Part shown: in pieces, positions 54,981-64,000 of the stretch
How positions within the stretch are numbered: position 1 is the first letter of the stretch
How the letters are laid out: every line of letters starts with the position of its first letter
Assembly: GCA_963995525.1 (NCBI GenBank)
Contig: OZ023213.1
Coordinates: forward strand, 46,545,660 to 46,609,659
DNA length: 64,000 bases
DNA from: Escarpia spicata
Lineage: Eukaryota; Annelida; Polychaeta; Sabellida; Siboglinidae
Direction of reading: 5' to 3'
The notes under the pieces: generated by a model
The model's database searches: none
Told to the model about the DNA's origin: nothing
What the model saw: the letters and a program-made list of their open reading frames with translations, nothing else
Translations under genes and position numbers: made by a program

Positions 54981-55567
54981 TTGCTTATTGGGGACAAATG
55001 CTATTAAAGGTGGATCATAGTGACGCGTCAGAAATATGATGACGCTATGAATTGTTTCAGCGGGATCATTGTTGTTGATGTATCAGTGACGAGGGTTGGA
55101 AGGTAAGGCAAGGCATGCTGGTCAGTCTACCTAACGGAAATATGTGTTGTAAATAGTTGTTTGTCTGTGTTAACACAGTTATGATATCATAGAAATGATT
55201 GTGTCTGTGAAAATGTCACAATCGATGTTGACTTAACATGTTACTTGCTGTTTCATGCCCCAATCATGTGATGCGTTGTCTCGGGATCCCCGTCTGATAA
55301 TCAAACAGCAAAGAAAGGGTTACGTTCCCAACATTTGAACTTTGCACAACGTATAAAACATCCGACACATCAAAATTGGTCATTCTTCAGTCTACCCGGC
55401 TAAGTATTTAATTCTGTATTTTGTGATTTGCTATAAAAAATTGGTAAAAATAAGTAACATTGTGACTAATTTACTACTGGCAGAATTGTGGAAGCTGACA
55501 CTTAGAAAGGAGATGTACAACAGTTGTCATTGGCTAACCAATGCGCAACTATTGGCGGTTTTATAAT

Positions 55568-55573
55568 AATAAA
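55568..55573 (+). terminator. Candidate poly(A) signal for the 10b form
   Basis: First clear AATAAA hexamer after the 10b stop, about 1 kb downstream. Support is the motif and its position only. Confidence 0.25.
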
Positions 55574-56144
55574 AATGTCCAGATTCAGAATTTGTTAATG
55601 TCTGGCATATTTTATTTTGGCACCAAATCATGTATTTTCAATATTTTATTATATTAGAAAGATCATGATAGCAATATGGATTTTTAACCAAACCAGAAAT
55701 ACTAATCATTTCAATGCTGCAATGTTGTGTTATTCAGTTGACCGGTGGTAATTGTTGTACTATCCGTGTGTAGTTTTGTTGAAATTGAAAACACTGTTGA
55801 TGCTGTATTGATGTCAGTAGTTCACGGTAGCGCTGAGCCGAATGCCTTGCCTTTCTTTCTATGCAACTGTGTATTCAAGTAGTCATAGTTGTAATAAGTA
55901 ACCAATATGAGTCACACAAACTATACAAGGTCCGAGACCTACAAATAATGACAAAGATGCCCAGCGTCATAGACTTTCTCTGACCTGTGCACAATCATGA
56001 CACATTTCATTCCATGCCACAAAGTCACTTTTTCCCAAGCAGTCGTTCATGTTAGTTTGTCGATAGTCTTGTTACACATTGTGCGTTCTGTTCAGATCGG
56101 TGAATCGCCAGCGTAGTCATGGTAACGGTTATTAATGGTAACAT

Positions 56145-56450
56145 GCAAACGTGTCATGTTGTTGCACATGTCGCCAGAAATGTAACATGTTGTTACACAC
56201 ATGCAATGTGCCACGTTGTTACATGCATGTAACAATCTGTTGTGTAGTTACATAAGTGTAACGGGAATGTAACGTTGCTACATAGATGTTATGTGTTACA
56301 TGTGTAACAGGAACAGGTGTTACATTGATGTAGCAGGCACCGGGCAACATTTGACATAAGTAACATATAAAGCTGTTACACCCGTAACAAGGAATGTGTG
56401 TTGTTACACATATGTGATGCGTTGTGATGTTGTTACACGTGTTGTCTTGG
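56145..56450. repeat. GTTACA/TGTAAC-rich cluster
   Basis: More than a dozen TGTAAC or GTTACA half-sites, often as near-palindromes such as GTTACATGCATGTAAC and GTTACATGTGTAAC. The spacing is irregular. Confidence 0.65.
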
Positions 56451-56459
56451 TGTTATTGA

Positions 56460-59400
56460 CAGACAGGTTCGGGTATGTTCCAAGTTAACATAGGTGAGGG
56501 TAGTGCACATGTAGTAAGGAAATGAGGAAATTACCCCATGAGAATCGTTCAATATTAAGAGATCAGTCTTTTTTTCCCTGGACTGCTTAGCAACAGGGGA
56601 AGATGTCAGTCACATATTGTGACATTTACACGTGGGTCACATGCACACCATTCACTTGCACGTACACACTCAACAAATACTGTGACACACACTGTACGTA
56701 TATCAAATGCAAGACTCAGATATATTTGTAAGAAATGTGATGCATGTTTTTCTCTATATATGGTATCGTGCCTTTCCATTTTCAGTCTTTGTAGGAAAAT
56801 CTTAACTGTCAGAAATCCAATCTTTCATGTCTGCTATGTAAATTGCCATATTAATAATTTAGCCAATGACCAAGTTATACATCTTCTGACGTGTGCTACT
56901 GGTAGTTCACAGAACACATGCTTATGACAGTTTCCTTCATGGGTCAAATCGTCACCAATTGGTTCTTTGTAATGATACCATTGGGAACCACCAGAGGGTG
57001 CTTGTATCTATTGGACGCCGACTTTGTTTGAAATGACAGACAACGAACGAATGAATCTTTCCTCTGATTGTAGTCGCTTCGTCTTCAGATTATCAATATT
57101 TTGATCAACAATAAAGCTACTAGATTTTTCCCATGGTTTTGAGTTGATGGTTTTCATTCTTCCTCTGCTGAATTTCACATGGTTGTAAAGCTTTCCGCAA
57201 ACCATTATAAAGTGTATATTACTGCTTGAATATTTATTGATTGACAACGGAATATTTGTTATCTATTACAGTACAATAATAATGAAACATGGCGACCATT
57301 CACTGACACTCTTACAGGAACATAAGCTTGACACTGCTCTTTAAAATCAATTTAATTCCTTAACAGTAATTTTGTATAATTTACTGAAAACTCATCACCA
57401 GGACACGACATTGGGACATTTTTGTTGGTGTCACCAAAATTGTGAAAAATCTTAACTTTAATAACAGATTGTGTTTAATGCTATTTCTTAATTAAGAGCT
57501 CATTATCTTGGTTTTCCTGGCTCTTGTTTCTAACTCGCCTTGCAAGTTGTCTCTTCATAACGTTCAATGAAACAGAACACTGATGAGATGGTATGCAAAA
57601 CAGTTTAATAGTTCCTACATCCCAGACTTGTAGCAGAGCGGTTGGGCACATTGGTGACATGTCCGAAGGTTCACATTGTAAGATACAATTCACCAAACTG
57701 AGGAAAATGCCAAAATACATTTGCCGGTGTGAAAGTCAATTTTAGTGTTTTACACATTTTTGGAAAGAATTTATTACTAGTTTGAATAATGCAATTTGGA
57801 ATTATTATCTTGTTTTGATGCTTGTATTGAATGTCATATGATTTGAAATGAAATGTAAATAACTTTGATGTTGTCCATCTCAAGACTTTTTGGTTGTGTC
57901 AATTCAACCACCCATAACTTTACAACAAATTTACACAGATGATACTGGTAAATATAATTGTAATGTAAAATTACAATGTTGCACTTTTATAAAATGCTCA
58001 TAATTCCATACCGCCAAAATTAACCTGAACATCTGAACCGTTGTGGCCTGCAGATATATGTTAACTAGAAATGTGTAAAACAAGAGCAAGGAAGGGAGCA
58101 ACTCCTGCAAGCATTTCCTGGAAGCTCACATGAACAACAAACACTGCACCCTGAGAAAGACATCTTCTAGGAATGCGGACAGCTGTAGCAGAATTCGTAC
58201 ACATAACAATAAGTTATGTGATGTCACAGTCAACATGCATTACTCTTCTGTAAAAATCATGCAACATCGATAACAAAGCAGAATATAGCATCTATGGATG
58301 GTACCTCGGTATTTGTTTATGTGACTCCCTAAAATCCACCTTTTAAGAAGGGGTACAAAATTTATGCAAAAATGTTGGTAGCCATTTAAGATTTCGTCCA
58401 TATTTTCAAAACAATTGTTTAAAGAGTAAATAATTATGGTGTTAGTAATTGAGATTAACTATTGAGTGAAACGATTGCAATAGCAACTGTCGATACACAA
58501 TAGCAGTATACATACGCACAGAATTATACATTTGATAGTACGTCCTCATAACTCTAAATAACAATTAAACTTTTGTGAAATGTCCCTAACAAGCATCACA
58601 TTCAGGCATTTTCAATAGCCAAAATTTCAGCAACCAAATCCTGTGAAGCATTTAACCACAAAATTAACAAATATCCTGGATATTTTTTTTAATGGCTTAA
58701 ACAGGAAGATATTAAATCAGTCTCCTACTGGCAAGAGCTCTGCTGGTGGCAGCCATCTTTGTTGGATCATCAGTATGCATAATGAATAATGCAATGGTTA
58801 AATAAGAAAACACACAGCTGTGCCCAGTCATCTTGTGTCATAACTAACAAACAACATTGTGACTACATCATAATTTGCACTACTTACTATCAGTCATAAT
58901 TACCTTCACCACCACTATCAAAGCAACTATATTGGCCACAGGGTTAACACAAAATCGGAAAGCATCAAACGGTTGTTTTTTTATAAAACAAGAAACTTGT
59001 AATTACATGCTGGTAAAACATGAAAACACATTGTTTTGATCAATAGAAAAATGTAAGAAAATATCTGCTCGAATTCCAATACCGACAAATAATTATGGCA
59101 ATCTAAATAATGAACTCGTAAAACAGTGATCAATTGTTTTAAGTAATCCCAGACAATAACAAGTGAAGTACTAGACAAGGCACAACATCACCTCTTTAGT
59201 GGCTAGGTTAAGTCATCATTAATACTGTTCACACCTGCATATGTACTTATGCGTGATATTACCATGGCAACTGTATGTAGCACCCCTCCCCGTCGTCCAA
59301 GCAACCGACATTCTGCCAGCGGTTGCGATGACTGCAACTGTCGTGATTACCATAGTAACAGTAAGTCTGATGATCTCCGGATTCAAGAAGGTCGCTTGAA

Positions 59401-60390
59401 GAATCGTTTTGCGACAACATCTCCTATTTCTAAAGTCTGAAAGAGAGGGAGGAGGGTTAAGTTAGAACCTTATTTCTTTCCCAGTTATGTTTTAATAACC
59501 CTGTCTGGATACCCTCTCTGAGAGCATCCTGCCGGTCCCAAGCCCGGGAAAAGGAGGAGTTGAGAATATTTTAAAAACTATTCACACATTACACACGTGT
59601 CAACAATTTTCTATAATTATATCAACTAAAATAGTTATTTTCCCACATTTGCAATTCTGAATTTTCAGTCTTGCTTTATAGTAAAGTACAGTTTCTACTA
59701 TCATATTAAGTATTAATTACTTCACATTTTAAAGGAATTATTATGACAAGTTGTTTTATAGTACTCGACAAATCTCCTGTACATAGTCAAATTCTGATTT
59801 CTGACACATTTCGTACAACCGAACAAAACGATGCCCTTCATGTTAAAGGGCTACGAACCTACACCCCAGATCTTACCAGGGTCATTTGGTTTCCCTCACT
59901 GTCCAGTTCCCGAACGTGTTTCTGGGATTTTGCTGCCCCCTCGACCTTTGGTTCATAGATCAGAACCAACTTCTCATCATCCCACAATGGCTTTATCTAA
60001 ATGTAAGAAGGCAAATTTATGACTATTACGATAATACAATCTCAATCTGCCAATGACACTGATAAGACATGTCCTTTAACAAAACAATGCACAGTGTAGT
60101 GACTGGTGTATGATAGAGAGATGCAAACAGTCGACCAGACCCGAAGTTGATTCCACTTCACTGATTTCAACTACTAACTTTTTTATTCTAATTCTGATTC
60201 CCGCCACACTATGGCGATTCTGATTCTAACAAATTTTTTATTCCAATTCTGATTTCACCCACACTATGCCGATTCCGAAAAACTTTTTGGATTAAATATA
60301 TTGTAAATATTGTTTGTGTTCCACATATACTTCCTTACAAAAGTTAAAGAGGTAGTTTAACTCGGAAGGAATCACCTCGGGTCTATGATG
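56460..60390. other. Intergenic between coronin and FABP-like gene
   Basis: AT-rich sequence with short frames only. I found no exon with a recognisable protein match and no element ends. Confidence 0.5.
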
Positions 60391-60474
60391 GTGATGTGGA
60401 AAGAGTAAAACTGACTGGTCCATGTTGTGTGTTAGTTTGTGTATTGAGGAAAGAGGTTTGGGATTGTATGCAAG

Positions 60475-63428
60475 CTACCAGGAAGACTGGTGAGAAGCCT
60501 GATGAGATGGACAGGTCACTTGGCAAGGATGCATGCAGGAAGAACAGCACAGAGAGCAGAGGTAGAACAGCATTAAGGCAAGGACGCAGGAGTAGGGGAA
60601 GGCCACAGCTGAGAAGGGAGGACGGTGTGAGGAGGGACACGAGACGAGCGGGTGAGGATGAAAGATGGAGAGGAGGATGCTGACAGGAAGAACAGCACAG
60701 AGAGCAGAGGTAGAACAGCAGCATGGCAAGGACGCAGGAGTAGGGGAAGGCCACAGCTGAGAAGGGAGGATGGTGTGAGGAGGGACACGAGACGAGCGGG
60801 TGAGGATGAAAGATGGAGAGAGGAGGATGCTGACAGGAAGAACAGCACAGAGAGCAGAGGTAGAACAGCAGCATGGCAAGGACGCAGGAGTAGGGGAAGG
60901 CCACAGCTGAGAAGGGAGGATGGTGTGAGGAGGGACACGAGACGAGCGGGTGAGGATGAAAGATGGAGAGAGGAGGATGCTGACAGGAAGAACAGCACAG
61001 AGAGCAGAGGTAGAACAGCAGCATGGCAAGGACGCAGGAGTAGGGGAAGGCCACAGCTGAGAAGGGAGGACGGTGTGAGGAGGGACACGAGACGAGCGGG
61101 TGAGGATGAAAGATGGAGAGAGGAGGATGCTGACAGGAAGAACAGCACAGAGAGCAGAGGTAGAACAGCAGCAAGGCAAGGACGCAGGAGTAGGGGAAGG
61201 CCACAGCTGAGAAGGGAGGACGGTGTGAGGAGGGACACGAGACGAGCGGGTGAGGATGAAAGATGGAGAGAGGAGGATGCATGCAGGAAGAACAGCACAG
61301 AGAGCAGAGGTAGAACAGCAGCAAGGCAAGGACGCAGGAGTAGGGGAAGGCCACAGCTGAGAAGGGAGGACGGTGTGAGGAGGGACATGAGACGAGCGGG
61401 TGAGGATGAAAGATGGAGAGGAGGATGCTGACAGGAAGAACAGCACAGAGAGCAGAGGTAGAACAGCAGCAAGGCAAGGACGCAGGAGTAGGGGAAGGCC
61501 ACAGCTGAGAAGGGAGGACGGTGTGAGGAGGGACACGAGACGAGCGGGTGAGGATGAAAGATGGAGAGAGGAGGATGCATGCAGGAAGAACAGCACAGAG
61601 AGCAGAGGTAGAACAGCAGCAAGGCAAGGACGCAGGAGTAGGGGAAGGCCACAGCTGAGAAGGGAGGACGGTGTGAGGAGGGACACGAGACGAGCGGGTG
61701 AGGATGAAAGATGGAGAGGAGGATGCTGACAGGAAGAACAGCACAGAGAGCAGAGGTAGAACAGCAGCATGGCAAGGACGCAGGAGTAGGGGAAGGCCAC
61801 AGCTGAGAAGGGAGGATGGTGTGAGGAGGGACACGAGACGAGCGGGTGAGGATGAAAGATGGAGAGAGGAGGATGCTGACAGGAAGAACAGCACAGAGAG
61901 CAGAGGTAGAACAGCAGCATGGCAAGGACGCAGGAGTAGGGGAAGGCCACAGCTGAGAAGGGAGGATGGTGTGAGGAGGGACACGAGACGAGCGGGTGAG
62001 GATGAAAGATGGAGAGAGGAGGATGCTGACAGGAAGAACAGCACAGAGAGCAGAGGTAGAACAGCAGCATGGCAAGGACGCAGGAGTAGGGGAAGGCCAC
62101 AGCTGAGAAGGGAGGACGGTGTGAGGAGGGACACGAGACGAGCGGGTGAGGATGAAAGATGGAGAGAGGAGGATGCTGACAGGAAGAACAGCACAGAGAG
62201 CAGAGGTAGAACAGCAGCAAGGCAAGGACGCAGGAGTAGGGGAAGGCCACAGCTGAGAAGGGAGGACGGTGTGAGGAGGGACACGAGACGAGCGGGTGAG
62301 GATGAAAGATGGAGAGAGGAGGATGCTGACAGGAAGAACAGCACAGAGAGCAGAGGTAGAACAGCAGCATGGCAAGGACGCAGGAGTAGGGGAAGGCCAC
62401 AGCTGAGAAGGGAGGACGGTGTGAGGAGGGACACGAGACGAGCGGGTGAGGATGAAAGATGGAGAGAGGAGGATGCATGCAGGAAGAACAGCACAGAGAG
62501 CAGAGGTAGAACAGCAGCAAGGCAAGGACGCAGGAGTAGGGGAAGGCCACAGCTGAGAAGGGAGGACGGTGTGAGGAGGGACATGAGACGAGCGGGTGAG
62601 GATGAAAGATGGAGAGGAGGATGCTGACAGGAAGAACAGCACAGAGAGCAGAGGTAGAACAGCAGCAAGGCAAGGACGCAGGAGTAGGGGAAGGCCACAG
62701 CTGAGAAGGGAGGACGGTGTGAGGAGGGACACGAGACGAGCGGGTGAGGATGAAAGATGGAGAGAGGAGGATGCTGACAGGAAGAACAGCACAGAGAGCA
62801 GAGGTAGAACAGCAGCATGGCAAGGACGCAGGAGTAGGGGAAGGCCACAGCTGAGAAGGGAGGACGGTGTGAGGAGGGACACGAGACGAGCGGGTGAGGA
62901 TGAAAGATGGAGAGAGGAGGATGCATGCAGGAAGAACAGCACAGAGAGCAGAGGTAGAACAGCAGCAAGGCAAGGACGCAGGAGTAGGGGAAGGCCACAG
63001 CTGAGAAGGGAGGACGGTGTGAGGAGGGACATGAGACGAGCGGGTGAGGATGAAAGATGGAGAGGAGGATGCTGACAGGAAGAACAGCACAGAGAGCAGA
63101 GGTAGAACAGCAGCAAGGCAAGGACGCAGGAGTAGGGGAAGGCCACAGCTGAGAAGGGAGGACGGTGTGAGGAGGGACATGAGACGAGCGGGTGAGGATG
63201 AAAGATGGAGAGGAGGATGCTGACAGGAAGAACAGCACAGAGAGCAGAGGTAGAACAGCAGCAAGGCAAGGACGCAGGAGTAGGGGAAGGCCACAGCTGA
63301 GAAGGGAGGACGGTGTGAGGAGGGACACGAGACGAGCGGGTGAGGATGAAAGATGGAGAGAGGAGGATGCTGACAGGAAGCAATGGAGAGAACAAACAGG
63401 ACGAGTGGTTCAACAATACCTCACCTGA
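60475..63428 (+). repeat. 150-bp satellite from a LINE 3' end, ~19 copies
   Basis: Units are 150 bp (GGAGAGAGGAGGATGC form) or 148 bp (GGAGAGGAGGATGC form), nearly identical over 2.8 kb. The left edge at about 60500-60545 encodes LMRWTGHLARM. The unit encodes GRRSRGRPQLRREDGVRRD. The right edge after 63375 encodes KQWREQTGRVVQQYLT and a stop. Together these are the C-terminal tail of a LINE ORF2, so the satellite expanded from inside one LINE relic. Frames of 900+ codons on the minus strand are by-products of the 150-bp unit. Confidence 0.92.
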
Positions 63429-63496
63429 CCTCATGACTGTACAATGAGGAAGAAGTGTGTTTGTGTGCATGTTTATATGTGTGTCGTAGAACCACA

Positions 63497-63682
63497 GGTA
63501 AGTGCCTATTTAGTGTAGACCTGCTCAACTGAACACCATCTTGACTACTCTGGGAAGCATTCGGCCACACTGCAATTACCAGGTAATGCGCGAAGACAAT
63601 TCATACACAAACATCCACAAGAGCACAGGATTTGAACACGGGTTCTCTCGATCGAGTCTGATGCTTTACCCACTGCACACAC
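63497..63682 (-). mobile_element. tRNA-derived SINE, copy 3
   Basis: On the minus strand it reads GTAAAGCATCAGACTCGATC, then B-box-like CGTGTTCAAATCC, then CCCAGAGTAGTCAAGATGGTG and an ACTTACC end. It matches 13517-13825 but lacks the GCGCTTTGAGC part of the tail. Confidence 0.72.
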
Positions 63683-63750
63683 CGGTGTGTGTGTGTGCGT
63701 GTGTGTTTCTGTGTGTGTGTGTCAACGTGTACATGTGTGTGTGTGCATGC
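63683..63750. repeat. (TG)n microsatellite
   Basis: Interrupted TG repeat directly at the edge of SINE copy 3. Confidence 0.85.
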
Positions 63751-63849
63751 ATAATTAGCTATCTGTGTCGCCACAATTGATTTAACATTGAACATGAGTT
63801 AATAATTTAATATGTTGCATGAGTTTGACCTCTAGCCCATCACGCTGAC

Positions 63850-64000
63850 CTTCATGACTATGCCGTTATGTTGTGCCTCTTCGTACTCATCGCCCACCGT
63901 GAAGGTGCTTTCCCGGGTGACAAACAAACTGTGCAACTTGATGTGAAACTTCTCCCCATCTTGGGTGATCTCTACGGACGGGTTTGAATGTGACGCCATC
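63850..64000 (-). CDS. Fatty-acid-binding-protein-like exon (partial)
   Basis: Read on the minus strand, 50 codons are open to the window edge: MASHSNPSVEITQDGEKF, then TRESTFTVGDEYEEA, ending IVMK at a GTCAGC donor (63849-63844). The patterns P-x-VEI-x-QDG and F-T-x-G-x-E-Y/F-E-E are hallmarks of the FABP/CRABP lipocalin family, small cytosolic beta-barrels that carry fatty acids or retinoids. The exon end falls where intron 2 usually lies in FABP genes. The upstream exon is beyond the window and the downstream exons were not found in 56460-63850. Family-level call only. Confidence 0.78.

Noticed and set aside
60383..63470. Minus-strand frames of 940-980 codons across the satellite
   Set aside because: They arise because the 150-bp unit is a multiple of three and lacks stops. 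All three minus frames are open and one plus frame is open in long pieces, so codon bias or selection cannot be inferred.

Overview
The window is nuclear DNA of an animal. It carries one intron-rich gene with GT-AG introns, the edge of a second gene, and a heavy load of LTR, LINE, SINE and MITE elements plus minisatellites. The mix (gypsy-type and CR1-like elements, a tRNA-derived SINE, very large minisatellite arrays, conserved coronin and FABP exons) fits an invertebrate, probably marine; I cannot name the species or phylum from sequence alone.

The main gene is a coronin of the CORO1 class on the + strand, with coding exons from 23810 to 54569. I could place nine constitutive coding exons with intron phases that join cleanly (66+84+60+39+33+49+20+34+76 codons, split codons included). 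After them come two alternative terminal exons, 10a (49951-50079) and 10b (54366-54569). Each encodes a coiled coil and its own stop, giving predicted products of about 503 and 528 residues. The far right edge (63850-64000, - strand) is one exon of a fatty-acid-binding-protein-like gene that converges on coronin.

Layout: 1-2187 no gene seen; 2188-2600 LINE C-terminal relic; 2711-11585 a gypsy-type LTR retrotransposon with both LTRs, a 4-bp target duplication and a nested antisense gag fragment; 11586-15780 mostly unassigned with microsatellites, one SINE and a LINE relic; 15780-20215 a nearly full-length but broken CR1-like LINE; 20455-21095 an inverted pair of LINE RT fragments around a long CA/TA tract; 21100-23500 low-information DNA with a probable MITE; 23500-54569 the coronin gene; 54570-60400 3' UTR and intergenic DNA; 60500-63390 a 150-bp satellite made from a LINE 3' end; 63497-63682 a SINE; 63850-64000 the FABP-like exon.

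The most unusual structure is coronin intron 2 (37730-43278). At its 5' end the last part of exon 2 with its splice donor is tandemly copied six times in 72-bp units that stay open in frame. At its 3' end about 100 units of 45 or 43 bp each carry a copy of the real 3' splice site and the first bases of exon 3. Most of the intron is therefore repeated copies of its own splice sites. The second point of interest is the pair of alternative coronin tails: 10a keeps the Arg-type trimerisation motif, while 10b has Lys at that position and an acidic tail. No dedicated defence or biosynthetic gene system was seen.
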